64,000 bases of DNA from Planctomycetota bacterium (lineage in GTDB: Bacteria; Planctomycetota; Phycisphaerae; Phycisphaerales; SM1A02), in NCBI GenBank assembly GCA_016873115.1, contig VGYB01000003.1, forward strand, positions 53,235 through 117,234, read 5' to 3'. The stretch's first letter is position 1. The number at the start of each line of letters is the position of its first letter. Positions 51,955 through 60,417 of the stretch are shown piece after piece. A model generated the notes under the pieces. It was not told the DNA's origin. It searched no databases and saw only the letters and a list, made by a program, of their open reading frames with translations. Made by a program: the position numbers and the translations under genes.

Positions 51955-52887
51955 TGGTGGGGGCACCTGTGCAAGGAGTGCGGCAGACAGCAGCAACGCA
52001 GCGCCGGTGAACTGGCGTACCCCGAACTCCTCACCCAGCCAGACGGCGCCGGTGATCGCGCAGAACACACCCTCGAGGCTCAGCAGGATGGCCGTGTGCG
52101 TGGGCGGTGCGACATCCTGCGCGACCGCCTGGAGCGTGAAGGCCACGCCGACGGCGAAGATCGCGCTGAGCACGATCGGTGCTGCAGCAGCCTGGATCGA
52201 ATCCATCGATGGTGACTCGAACAGGAACGCAAGCGAGGTCGCCATCACGCCGCCGACGACGAACTGCAGGACACTCAGTGCGATGGCGTCGCTGCGTGGC
52301 GCAGCCCATCCCACCACATGCACATGCACGGCCCAGGCCGCCGCACAGGCAAGCACCCAGAGGTCGCCGCGGTTGAGGCCCTCGATGAACCCCGCCAGGT
52401 CATCCACCGACATCACATGGCTGAAGGAAAGCAGCGTCAGGCCTCCGAGCGAGAGCATCACGGCCACCCAGGCGGTCCAGCCGATGCGTTGACCGAGGAA
52501 CCAGCCGATGAAGGGCACGAACACCACATAGAGCCCGGTGATGAAGCCGGCGTTGGTGATGGTGGTGGTCTTCAGCCCGGTCTGCTGGAAGACGCTCGCC
52601 GCGGCAAGGCACGCCCCGGCTGCGAGACCTCCCAGCATGAGCTGCCGCCGCCGGGCAGGATCGCGCAGCACTGCACGCACCGAAGCCTTGAAGAGCAGTG
52701 GTGCGACCACGACCGCGCCGAGCAGGCTCCGCACACCGACATAGGTGAGCGCACCGATGTGCTCGTTCGCCCACTTCTGCCAGAGGAAGCTGATGCCCCA
52801 GATCACGGCGCACATGAGCAGCAGCCCATCGGCGCGCAGCGGCGTGAGCCACCGCGGGCGTGCAAGGTTCTGGATCGAGTTGCTCAT
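51916..52887 (-). CDS. DMT-superfamily (EamA) transporter
   Basis: A 323-residue inner-membrane permease with two EamA repeats and about ten helices: LLLMCAVIWGISFLWQKWA, RSLLGAVVVAPLLF, FITGLYVVFVPFIGWFLG, WVLACAAAWAVHVHVVGW, ALSVLQFVVGGVMATSL, PIVLSAIFAVGVAFTLQ, LSLEGVFCAITGAVWLGE. Such carriers move amino acids, nucleosides or drugs; the substrate is not readable. A TACCGT box lies eight bases before the ATG. Confidence 0.93.
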   Translation of the reverse strand: MSNSIQNLARPRWLTPLRADGLLLMCAVIWGISFLWQKWANEHIGALTYVGVRSLLGAVVVAPLLFKASVRAVLRDPARRRQLMLGGLAAGACLAAASVFQQTGLKTTTITNAGFITGLYVVFVPFIGWFLGQRIGWTAWVAVMLSLGGLTLLSFSHVMSVDDLAGFIEGLNRGDLWVLACAAAWAVHVHVVGWAAPRSDAIALSVLQFVVGGVMATSLAFLFESPSMDSIQAAAAPIVLSAIFAVGVAFTLQAVAQDVAPPTHTAILLSLEGVFCAITGAVWLGEEFGVRQFTGAALLLSAALLAQVPPPSASGRNDEQHRS

Positions 52888-52895
52888 CGGACCGG

Positions 52896-52901
52896 ACGGT
52901 A
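52896..52901 (-). promoter_or_regulatory. -10 box TACCGT upstream of the EamA transporter
   Basis: TACCGT with eight bases before the ATG at 52887; predicted leader of one or two bases. Confidence 0.45.
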
Positions 52902-52940
52902 GCAGGGGCGACTGGATGCTGGGGCGTGCATGAATGCAAC

Positions 52941-52968
52941 ACGCCGCGTCCCACCAGGAACGCGGCGT
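52941..52968 (-). terminator. Strong hairpin, likely terminator of the lpd gene
   Basis: A perfect 9-bp inverted repeat ACGCCGCGT / ACGCGGCGT with a 10-base loop, 28 bp downstream of the lpd stop on the minus strand. The stem is very GC-rich. The following bases (GTTGCATT on the minus strand) are only mildly T-rich, so termination may need a factor. Confidence 0.7.
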
Positions 52969-52995
52969 GCGCGATGTGCGTGGGGAGGATAGCGA

Positions 52996-54474
52996 TCAGC
53001 CGTGGATGACGCGACCCTCGGTGGCGAGCGCCGCCTCGTGGATCGCCTCGTGCATGGTCGGGTGGGCGTGCACGGTGTGGATGATGTCCTCGGCCAGACC
53101 CTCCATCGCGATGCCCAGGCAGATCTCGCCGATCAGCTCGCTCGCGTCGGTGCCGAAGATGTGGCCGCCGATGATCTCGCCGTACTGGCCGACGATGATC
53201 TTCACGAGACCTTCGGTCGCCCCGACGGCGATGGCCTTCCCGTGCGCCTTGAACGGGTACTTGCCGACCTTGTACTGGATGCCCTTGGCCTTGGCCTCGC
53301 GTTCGGTCATGCCGACGCTGGCGACCTGCGGGTTGCAGTAGGTGCAGCCGGGGATCGCGGCATAGTTCACGCCGGGCACATCATGGCCCTTGATGCGCTC
53401 GACGCAGGCCACGGCTTCCTCGCTGGCCACATGGGCCAGCCACGGCGGGCCGATCACATCGCCGATCGCGTAGATGCCGGGCACGCTGGTCTGGTAGGTC
53501 GGGCGGGCCTTGTCCTTGAAGTCGGTCCAGATGTGTCCCTTCTCCATGCGGATGCCCAGCGCCGGATCGAACAGGCCATCGGTGCGGCCCTGCACGCCGA
53601 TCGCCACGAGCACGATTTCGGCTTCGAGCTTCTCCGACTTCTTCTCGTCCTTGGCGTCGACGATGGTGACGGTCGCGCCCTTCGCGACCTTGTCGATCGC
53701 CTTGGTGACCTGGCCAAGGCGGAACTGGATGCCCTGCGCGGTGAAGCACTTCTGCGCGGCCGCCGAGATGTCGTCATCCTCCACCGGCAGGATGCGGTCC
53801 TGCATCTCGACGACGGTGACCTTGGTACCGAAGGCGTTGTAAAAGTAGGCAAACTCCATGCCGATCGCACCCGATCCGATGATGATCATCGATCCAGGGC
53901 GCTCGGCGAGCGTCATGGCATCGGCCGAGCCGATGATGACCTTGCCATCGTTGGCCGCGCTCGGGAGCTGGCGCGGCGCGGCACCCGTGGCAATGAGAAT
54001 GCGGTCGGCGGTCACGACCCGGTCGGCGCCTTCGCCGGTGCCCGCGTAGTAGGTACCCACGGCCTTGCCCACCTGAACCTTGCACGGACCCGCCGCGGTC
54101 TTGCCGCTCAGGATGCGCGCATGGCCCTGGATGTGGTCGATCTTGTTCTTCTTGAAGAGGAACGCGATGCCCGAATTGAGCTGCGTGGTGATGCCGCGGC
54201 TGCGGCCGATGACCTTCTCCCAGTTGAGCTTGACGGCCTTGGGATCGATCTCGATGCCCAGGTCGGCACCGTGGCGGATCGCCTCCATGTAGACCTCGGC
54301 GTTGTGCAGGAGTGCCTTGGTGGGGATGCAGCCCCAGTTGAGGCAGACGCCACCGAGCTTGTCGCGCTCGATGCAGGCGACCTTCATGCCCATCTGCGCC
54401 GCGCGGATTGCGCCCACATAACCGCCCGGTCCGCCGCCGATCACGATGAGGTCGTAGTGCTTGGTCTCAGCCAT
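52996..54474 (-). CDS. lpdA: Dihydrolipoyl dehydrogenase (E3)
   Basis: A 492-residue flavoprotein that reoxidises lipoamide in 2-oxoacid dehydrogenase complexes. FAD motif VIGGGPGGYVGAIRA, redox disulfide GGVCLNWGC (Cys44/Cys49), the NAD motif IIIGSGAIGMEFAYFYNAFG, ATGAAPRQLP, YAIGDVIGPPWLAHVASEEA and the C-terminal His-Glu pair HAHPTMHEA. There is a short insert with a KNKIDHIQGHARIL linker. No E1 or E2 gene lies in the window. A strong hairpin follows the gene. Confidence 0.96.
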   Translation of the reverse strand: MAETKHYDLIVIGGGPGGYVGAIRAAQMGMKVACIERDKLGGVCLNWGCIPTKALLHNAEVYMEAIRHGADLGIEIDPKAVKLNWEKVIGRSRGITTQLNSGIAFLFKKNKIDHIQGHARILSGKTAAGPCKVQVGKAVGTYYAGTGEGADRVVTADRILIATGAAPRQLPSAANDGKVIIGSADAMTLAERPGSMIIIGSGAIGMEFAYFYNAFGTKVTVVEMQDRILPVEDDDISAAAQKCFTAQGIQFRLGQVTKAIDKVAKGATVTIVDAKDEKKSEKLEAEIVLVAIGVQGRTDGLFDPALGIRMEKGHIWTDFKDKARPTYQTSVPGIYAIGDVIGPPWLAHVASEEAVACVERIKGHDVPGVNYAAIPGCTYCNPQVASVGMTEREAKAKGIQYKVGKYPFKAHGKAIAVGATEGLVKIIVGQYGEIIGGHIFGTDASELIGEICLGIAMEGLAEDIIHTVHAHPTMHEAIHEAALATEGRVIHG

Positions 54475-54556
54475 GTGTGGTCCTGGTTGCGCCCGGCGTG
54501 GCCGGGCAAGGGGGGCGGCATTCTAGCCCTCTCCGCCGGGGCCGTCGGGTGCGCGT

Positions 54557-54562
54557 TACCAT
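54557..54562 (+). promoter_or_regulatory. -10 box TACCAT upstream of the metallophosphoesterase gene
   Basis: TACCAT about 24 bases before the GTG at 54587, giving a leader of roughly 17 bases with AGGA as a weak ribosome binding site. Confidence 0.4.
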
Positions 54563-54586
54563 CACGCTCCCACACCAGGAACCATC

Positions 54587-55435
54587 GTGCGCACGGCTCT
54601 CATCAGCGACATCCACGCGAATCTCGAGGCCCTGCAGGCTGTGCTGGCCCACATCGATGAGCAGCGGGTCGATCGCATCGTGTGCCTGGGCGACATCATC
54701 GGCTATGGGCCGGACCCGGTCGCGTGCGTGGACATCGTGGCCAAGCGTTGCGAGTTCGCGCTCATGGGCAACCATGACTTCGCGGCGCTCTACGAGCCCA
54801 CCAACTTCAACCAAGTCGCCGAGCAGGCCGCCTACTGGACACGGTTCCAGCTCGAGAGCGAGGCCAGCCCCGACGAGGCGCATCGACGCTGGTCCTTCCT
54901 GAACGGCCTGCGCGTGCGCGTGGCCCGGGACCGCGACTTCAGCGAGCCGACCGCGGCGGACCCTGCGAGTCGCTACCCGTATCTCTGCGTACACGGTTCG
55001 CCGCGCAGGCCGATCAACGAGTACATCTTCCCCGACGACGGCGACCGAAGCCAGGCCAAGATGGCCAGCATCTTCGAGCGGTTCGAGCATGTCTGCCTGG
55101 TCGGCCACACGCACTGCCCTGGCATCTTCATGGAGTCGGCCGCAGGTGACAGCGATGGTGACCGAGTGTATGAGTTCTACCTGCCCACCGAATTCCCGGG
55201 TTTGCAATACCAGATTGTGGCGGGCACCAAGGTCATCCTGAATCCGGGCTCGGTCGGCCAGCCGCGCGACGGCATCGCCGAGGCGAGCTACGCAATCCTC
55301 GATACCGACTCTGCCCGCGAGGGCATCATCGAGTTCTACCGGCTGCCATACGATGTGCAGACGACGGTCGACAAGATCAAGCGCATCCCCGAGATCAATG
55401 ACTGGCTCGGCGAACGACTGCTGCAGGGCAAGTGA
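54587..55435 (+). CDS. Calcineurin-like metallophosphoesterase
   Basis: A 282-residue phosphoesterase with all metal motifs: SDIHANLEA, CLGDIIGYGPDP, MGNHDFAAL, CVHGSPR and VGHTHCPG, then LNPGSVGQPRDG. It is of the single-domain YfcE/MJ0936-like group with a 40-residue insert between the third and fourth motifs. Two metal ions are expected; the physiological substrate (nucleotide or phosphodiester) is not known. The start is GTG. yidC follows 28 bp downstream. Confidence 0.93.
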   Translation: MRTALISDIHANLEALQAVLAHIDEQRVDRIVCLGDIIGYGPDPVACVDIVAKRCEFALMGNHDFAALYEPTNFNQVAEQAAYWTRFQLESEASPDEAHRRWSFLNGLRVRVARDRDFSEPTAADPASRYPYLCVHGSPRRPINEYIFPDDGDRSQAKMASIFERFEHVCLVGHTHCPGIFMESAAGDSDGDRVYEFYLPTEFPGLQYQIVAGTKVILNPGSVGQPRDGIAEASYAILDTDSAREGIIEFYRLPYDVQTTVDKIKRIPEINDWLGERLLQGK

Positions 55436-55463
55436 TGCCCAGCGCACCTGACGAGCACCAACC

Positions 55464-57629
55464 ATGAAGCGAACGATCGTGACCTTCGTCGTCGTGGCCA
55501 TCGCGACGGCTCTTCTCGTCGCCATCATCACCGGCGGTGGACGACCAACGGGCGAAGCGGTCGGATCGACGCAGTCACAGGCCCCGGCGAACCGAGTCGA
55601 GTCGACGGCCACCACGGAGGTTGCCCCGCCAGCCGCCGCCGCAACCACCGATCCCGTGCAGGCGCCCGCACCGCAGGCGGCGCCAGCGACCACGACACCC
55701 TCTGCCAAGCCTCCCGTGTGGTCGGCCGTCGCGCCCGCACAGGGTGCAGGCAGCCTGATCGTGGGCGGTCCGCTGACTTCGGCCGAGGCGCGGATCCAGC
55801 TCGAACTCACGCCGCGCGGCGCCGGCATCGCGCGCGTGGTCTTCGCCCACCAGTGGAAGACGGCCAAGGCGCGCATGACCGCCGAGCGCGCGATGGCCGG
55901 CAAGGGAGAGTTCCCCTCGGACGATGAGCGCTACCGGCTCGAGCCGATCGACACACTTGACGGCAAGTCGGTTCCGCTGCTCGCGGTGAATTCGATCGTC
56001 GTCGACGGCGTTGTGGTGAACATGTTCGCGATCACGGACGGCCCGCCGATTTGGTCCGTGTCCGGCGATGGCGCCTTTGAGACTGTCGTGCACAACGACT
56101 CCGGTGCACCGGTCATCAAGGCTCGCCGCTCGTTCACGGTGCGTGGGCATGAACTCAAGGTGACCCAATCCGTCGAGTCGCTCGATGGCAAGGAACACAA
56201 GGTGCGATGGATCCACTACGGACCGGGCGATCTCACGCTCGAGTCCGGATCGCTCATGGACATCCGCCGATTCATGATCGGCGCGCTTCTTTCAGAGAAG
56301 CGCGACCCGAGTCAGTCGATCGTTCTGAGCAACGACACCTCGAAGGTCCGCAGCGCAGTCGTCTCGCAACTTGAGGAAGGCCAGTGGGACCTGTGGCCGA
56401 CCGCCACGAGCACCGCCGACCAGCGCACGCTCTCGTGGTTCGGGACCACCAATCGTTACTTCGCCTTGGCGATCCACTCGGGTGTTGTCAATGAGAAGGG
56501 CTTCCCGAGCCGGAACGCCGCACCTGCCGTGGAGCGAATCCAGGCGCAATTCGGCGACAAGATTGGTGGCGCGCACCCGATCTTCACGGTGGTGACCTCG
56601 GGCGAGCAGGTGATCGTTCCGGGAACAGCGTCGGCGATGCGCCTGGGTGTTTATGCCGGCCCGCTCGAACGCCGCGTGCTGCTCGATGATGCGGAACCCA
56701 TGTCGGCGCTCAACATGATCGGCATGATCGTGTACGAGATGGGCGGCTGCTGCACCTTCTGCACCTTCTCGTGGCTGGCCAACGGGCTCGTGATCTTCCT
56801 CGGACTGCTGCATGACTGGGTCGTCTTCGATTGGGGCTTGGCCATCATCGTGCTCACGATCATTGTGCGCTTGGCGTTGCACCCGCTGACGCGCTCGAGC
56901 CAGATCTCGATTGCGCGCTTCAGCAAGCAGATGTCGACGCTGAAGCCCGAACTCGACGCGCTGCAGAAGCGATTCGGTGATGACAAGGCCCGCATGCAAC
57001 AGGAGCAGATGCGGCTCTACCGCGAGAAGGGGATGAACCCGATGGGCTGCTTGGGCGGTCTGGCACCGATGCTGCTGCAGATGCCGATCTGGATGGCGCT
57101 GTATGCGGTGCTCTACATCGCCTTCGAGCTGCGCCAGCAGCCGGCGTTCTTTGGGGTCTTCCAGGCGATCAGCCCCGACTGGCCGTTCCTGGGTGACCTC
57201 AGTGCGCCCGACATGTTCATCCCGCTGCCGATCTCGGTGAACCTGTACCTCTTCACGCTCCAGAGCATCAATCTGGTGCCGCTGCTCATGGGAGTGGTGT
57301 TCTGGTTGCAGCAGAAGTACTCGGCGCCACCGGCCGCGGCACTCACGCCCGAGCAGGAGCAGCAGCAGAAGATCATGAAGATCATGATGCCGATCATGTT
57401 CCCGATCATGCTGTACAACGCCCCCAGCGGGCTCACGCTCTACATCGCGACGAGCACCTTCATCGGCTTCCTCGAATCCAAGCGCATTCGCGCCCAGATC
57501 GAGACGATGGACCTGCTGAAGCCCGGCAAGGGTGGCGGCAAGGGCCTCTTCGGCGGTGCATTCGCTCGCGCGCTCGAGCAGGCCCAGGCCAAGGCTCAGG
57601 CGAAGCAGCAGCGCGGCGGTCGCCGCTGA
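55464..57629 (+). CDS. yidC: Membrane protein insertase YidC
   Basis: A 721-residue YidC/Oxa1 protein. An N-terminal membrane helix (TFVVVAIATALLVAIITGGG) is followed by a Pro/Ala-rich linker and a large periplasmic beta domain (about 90-390). The insertase core starts near 430: WLANGLVIFLGLLHDWVVF, GLAIIVLTIIVRLALHPLTRSSQ with the conserved arginine, a cytoplasmic coiled hairpin (MSTLKPELDALQKRFGDDKARMQ), MGCLGGLAPMLLQMPIWMALYAVLY, LFTLQSINLVPLLMGVVFW and PSGLTLYIATSTFIGFLES. The Gly/Lys/Gln-rich tail may contact ribosomes. It inserts inner-membrane proteins with or without SecYEG. mnmE begins 8 bp after its stop. Confidence 0.96.
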   Translation: MKRTIVTFVVVAIATALLVAIITGGGRPTGEAVGSTQSQAPANRVESTATTEVAPPAAAATTDPVQAPAPQAAPATTTPSAKPPVWSAVAPAQGAGSLIVGGPLTSAEARIQLELTPRGAGIARVVFAHQWKTAKARMTAERAMAGKGEFPSDDERYRLEPIDTLDGKSVPLLAVNSIVVDGVVVNMFAITDGPPIWSVSGDGAFETVVHNDSGAPVIKARRSFTVRGHELKVTQSVESLDGKEHKVRWIHYGPGDLTLESGSLMDIRRFMIGALLSEKRDPSQSIVLSNDTSKVRSAVVSQLEEGQWDLWPTATSTADQRTLSWFGTTNRYFALAIHSGVVNEKGFPSRNAAPAVERIQAQFGDKIGGAHPIFTVVTSGEQVIVPGTASAMRLGVYAGPLERRVLLDDAEPMSALNMIGMIVYEMGGCCTFCTFSWLANGLVIFLGLLHDWVVFDWGLAIIVLTIIVRLALHPLTRSSQISIARFSKQMSTLKPELDALQKRFGDDKARMQQEQMRLYREKGMNPMGCLGGLAPMLLQMPIWMALYAVLYIAFELRQQPAFFGVFQAISPDWPFLGDLSAPDMFIPLPISVNLYLFTLQSINLVPLLMGVVFWLQQKYSAPPAAALTPEQEQQQKIMKIMMPIMFPIMLYNAPSGLTLYIATSTFIGFLESKRIRAQIETMDLLKPGKGGGKGLFGGAFARALEQAQAKAQAKQQRGGRR

Positions 57630-57637
57630 TCGACACG

Positions 57638-58936
57638 ATGGAGGCGTCGGCGACCATCGTGGCCGTCGCCTCGCCGCCGGGGCATGCACTGCGGGGCATC
57701 GTGCGACTGTCTGGACCAAAGTCGCTCGCGATCTGCGGGCTCGCACTCGATCTCAACGCAGGTGTCGTGCGATGCGCCCTGCCTTGGAGTGGGTCGTGCG
57801 CCTTGGCTGTGATCTCGCGTGGGCCGCGGTCGTTCACCGGTGAAGACTGCGTAGAACTGCTCCTGCCTGGGCATCCGGCGCTGCTTGATGACACGGTTCG
57901 CGCGTGCATCGAGCGCGGTGCGCGCGCGGCGGAGCCCGGCGAGTTCGCTGCGCGCTCATGGCTGCACGGCAAGCGATCGATCGACGAGGCTGAGGGGATC
58001 GCCTTGGCGATCTCGGCGACCAGCGATGCCCAACTCCGCGCCGCGCAGCGACTGCAGCGGGGCGAGGCTGCGCAGGCAGTCCATGCGGCGCGCGATGGTG
58101 TGGCCACGCTCCTGGCCCTCGTCGAGGCGGGCATCGACTTCACCGATCAGGAGGATGTGGTGGCGATCGGCGGTCGCGCGCTGGCCGACCGGCTCGAGCC
58201 GATCGTGGCGAATCTGCGCATGCTGCATGCGACGCCGGTGGCGGGTGCCATCGACCGGCCGCTTCCCTGGGTCGTCCTGGTCGGACCGCCCAACGCAGGC
58301 AAGAGCAGCCTCTTCAATGCGCTGCTTGGACATGAACGGACGGTCGCATCGCCGCACGCGGGGACGACGCGCGATGCCGTACCCGAACCCATGTCGATGG
58401 GTGGGCAGGAGGCCATGCTGGTCGATGCCCCGGGCATCGAGTCGCCGCGCTCGGCGCTCGATGCGGCCATGCAGGAGCAGGTCCGGCAGGCGATGGAACG
58501 GGCCTCGCTCATCGTGCGCTGCGTCCCGCCGGGAGTCGATCGGCCTGCGGTCGCACCGCGCGAGCTCATCGTGCTGACGAAGATGGACGACGGCTCTGGT
58601 GCGCCCGACGGTGCGATCGCGACGAGTGCCCACCAGGGCCATGGACTCGATGCGCTGCGGTCCGAGGTGGCGACGCGGATCTGGTCGGCGCACACCAGTG
58701 AGTCTGCCGAGGGAGCTGCACTGCTTCCTCGCCACCGCGCCGCGATCGAAGCGGCCATCACCGAACTGCACTCGGCCGCCACGCTCGCGCGGCCCGGCCA
58801 CGCCGGGCTGGCGGACGCCGAACTCGTGGCCGCGCATCTGCGCTCGGGGCTGGATGCCCTGGGATCGATCAGCGGATCGGTCACGCCGGATGAGGTCATC
58901 GGGCTGGTGTTCGCAAAGTTCTGCGTGGGCAAGTGA
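57638..58936 (+). CDS. mnmE: tRNA modification GTPase MnmE
   Basis: A 432-residue protein that, with MnmG, builds 5-carboxymethylaminomethyl at uridine 34 of tRNA. The folate-binding N-domain starts TIVAVASPPGHALRGIVRLSG with FTGEDCVELLLPGHPALL and AEPGEFAARSWLHGKRSIDEAEG. The G domain has GPPNAGKSSLFNAL near 217, the GTTRDAVPEP switch, DAPGIESPRS in place of DTAGIR, and LTKMD. The C-terminus keeps the catalytic cysteine in FAKFCVGK. It is somewhat shorter than the usual 450-460 residues. mnmG is not in the window. The yidC-mnmE order is the common ancestral one. Confidence 0.95.
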   Translation: MEASATIVAVASPPGHALRGIVRLSGPKSLAICGLALDLNAGVVRCALPWSGSCALAVISRGPRSFTGEDCVELLLPGHPALLDDTVRACIERGARAAEPGEFAARSWLHGKRSIDEAEGIALAISATSDAQLRAAQRLQRGEAAQAVHAARDGVATLLALVEAGIDFTDQEDVVAIGGRALADRLEPIVANLRMLHATPVAGAIDRPLPWVVLVGPPNAGKSSLFNALLGHERTVASPHAGTTRDAVPEPMSMGGQEAMLVDAPGIESPRSALDAAMQEQVRQAMERASLIVRCVPPGVDRPAVAPRELIVLTKMDDGSGAPDGAIATSAHQGHGLDALRSEVATRIWSAHTSESAEGAALLPRHRAAIEAAITELHSAATLARPGHAGLADAELVAAHLRSGLDALGSISGSVTPDEVIGLVFAKFCVGK

Positions 58937-58937
58937 C

Positions 58938-59294
58938 TCAGCCCGGACCGGCACCGACTCGGCTGCGCACGCGCACGAGCTTGCCACCGGTCGCTTCGCG
59001 CAGGGCGGTCTCGAGCCCTTCGCGCAGGGCACGATCGAGCGCGTAGGTCACGCTGGCGCTCGGGACCACCACGGTCAGCACGCCCGCGGCGAAGCCGACC
59101 AGCACACATTGGTCACGCAACTCGGGCGGTGCAGCGGCTTCCCACGCTTCAGCGATGCCGGCAAAGCGCTTGGCCGTGTCGCGCATGGTGCGACGCAGGG
59201 CATCGAAGTCGGCACTGGCGGAGGTTTCGCTCCGCGGGGCCGGGCGTCGATGCCACCGCTCAAAGTCCCGCATACGCCTCTCTGCGTCGTGCAT
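58938..59294 (-). CDS. DciA-like protein (DUF721)
   Basis: A 118-residue protein matching DUF721: an N-terminal helical part (ALRRTMRDTAKRFAGIAEAWEAAAPPELRDQCVLVGFAAG) and a KH-like fold with LTVVVPSASVTYALDRALREGLETAL and VRVRSRVGAGPG. DciA is the ancestral loader of the replicative helicase DnaB. A role in replication would suit the nearby parB, yidC and mnmE, genes often placed near the origin. Its start has TAGCCT seven bases upstream, overlapping the divergent ABC promoter. It is convergent with mnmE with a 1-bp gap. Confidence 0.75.
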   Translation of the reverse strand: MHDAERRMRDFERWHRRPAPRSETSASADFDALRRTMRDTAKRFAGIAEAWEAAAPPELRDQCVLVGFAAGVLTVVVPSASVTYALDRALREGLETALREATGGKLVRVRSRVGAGPG

Positions 59295-59301
59295 CCGGGT
59301 C

Positions 59302-59311
59302 AGGCTATCCT
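59302..59311. promoter_or_regulatory. Overlapping divergent -10 boxes (AGGCTATCCT)
   Basis: On the minus strand TAGCCT (59302-59307) lies seven bases before the dciA-like ATG. On the plus strand TATCCT (59306-59311) lies nine bases before the ABC gene GTG. The two hexamers share the central TA, so one melted region could serve both directions. Confidence 0.55.
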
Positions 59312-59320
59312 CCCGCGACC

Positions 59321-60370
59321 GTGGTCCGCATCACGCTCCAAGGCATCCGCAAGTCCTACGGCCCTGTACCGGTCGTGCACGATCTCTCGCTCGAGGTCAA
59401 GCCCGGCAGCCTGTTCTTCCTGCTCGGCGGATCCGGCTGCGGCAAGACCACGATCCTGCGCATGATCGCCGGCTTCATCGAGCCGACGGGCGGTCGCATC
59501 CTCTTCGACGGCCAGGATGTGACGGCGCTGCCTGCCGAGGAGCGCCAGTGCGGCATGGTCTTCCAGTCCTACGCGCTCTGGCCGCACATGACTGTCCGCG
59601 ACAATGTGGCCTTCGGCCTCGATGTTCGCGGAGTGAAGGGGCAGGAACGCGCGCGGCGGGTGGAAGAGGCCCTCGCCATGGTCCGCATGGATCAGTACGC
59701 CCACCGCAGGCCCAACCAACTCTCGGGCGGGCAGCAGCAGCGTGTGGCGCTCGCACGCGCGATCGTCTTCCGGCCGCGCGTGCTGCTGCTCGACGAGCCG
59801 CTGTCGAATCTCGATGCCAAGCTCCGCCTGGAGATGCGCCACGAGATCCGGCGCATCTGCCGCGAACTCGGCATCACGACCGTCTATGTGACCCACGATC
59901 AGGATGAGGCACTTTCGCTGGCCGACCATGTCGTCGTGATGCGCGATGGCCGCATCATTCAGCAGGGCTCGCCACGCGATCTCTACGAGCGACCGGAAAC
60001 GCGCTTCCTCGCCGAGTTCCTGGGCGAGACGAACTTCATTCCGGCAACCGTCGAGCGGCTGGCTGATGGCCGTGCCTCGCTGCGTACCCTCGTGGGCACC
60101 CTGCAGTCGGACCATCTGGGAGATCGGGCCGTGGGGAGTCAGGTGCTGCTGAGCGTGCGCACCGAGGCTTGGTCGATCGACCCTGCCGGCCCGGTGGCGT
60201 TGCCCTGCACCCAGAGCACCTACCTCGGCAAGCTTGCGCAGCATGAGCTTGATGCGAGCGGGCTCTGTCTGCGCGTGACCGAGCTGAATCCGCCCGTCGC
60301 CGATCGGTCCGGCCAGACCTTGCGGCTCTCGGTCGATCCGGCCAAGGTCATCATCCTCGACGGCGAGTGA
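59321..60370 (+). CDS. ABC transporter ATP-binding protein (PotA/UgpC/FbpC type)
   Basis: A 349-residue ATPase subunit of an importer. Walker A GGSGCGKTT near residue 35, Q-loop FQSYALWPHMTV, signature LSGGQQQR, Walker B VLLLDEPLSNLD, the switch histidine in VTHDQDEAL, then a C-terminal TOBE-like regulatory region (from about 235) with NFIPATVERLADG and LLSVRTEAWSI. This class feeds spermidine, iron, sugar or phosphate-ester importers. No permease or binding protein is next to it, so the substrate is open. The GTG start at 59321 is supported by the TATCCT box; the longer frame overlaps the dciA-like gene antisense. Confidence 0.94.
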   Translation: MVRITLQGIRKSYGPVPVVHDLSLEVKPGSLFFLLGGSGCGKTTILRMIAGFIEPTGGRILFDGQDVTALPAEERQCGMVFQSYALWPHMTVRDNVAFGLDVRGVKGQERARRVEEALAMVRMDQYAHRRPNQLSGGQQQRVALARAIVFRPRVLLLDEPLSNLDAKLRLEMRHEIRRICRELGITTVYVTHDQDEALSLADHVVVMRDGRIIQQGSPRDLYERPETRFLAEFLGETNFIPATVERLADGRASLRTLVGTLQSDHLGDRAVGSQVLLSVRTEAWSIDPAGPVALPCTQSTYLGKLAQHELDASGLCLRVTELNPPVADRSGQTLRLSVDPAKVIILDGE

Positions 60371-60404
60371 CACTGCGCACTTCGGTGATCGAGATGCAGG
60401 ACGG

Positions 60405-60410
60405 TAGCCT
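60405..60410 (+). promoter_or_regulatory. -10 box TAGCCT (TlpA-like gene)
   Basis: TAGCCT with seven bases before the ATG at 60418; TCGGTG lies 17 bp upstream of the hexamer. Confidence 0.55.
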
Positions 60411-60417
60411 GCACCGC

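Noticed and set aside
53002..54660. 552-residue plus-strand frame opposite lpdA
   Set aside because: Composition is Asp/Gly/Leu/His repeats with no motif; lpdA on the other strand has all catalytic residues.
54467..57746. Minus-strand frames of 478 and 484 residues opposite the phosphoesterase and yidC
   Set aside because: Shadow composition; the plus strand encodes complete, recognisable families.
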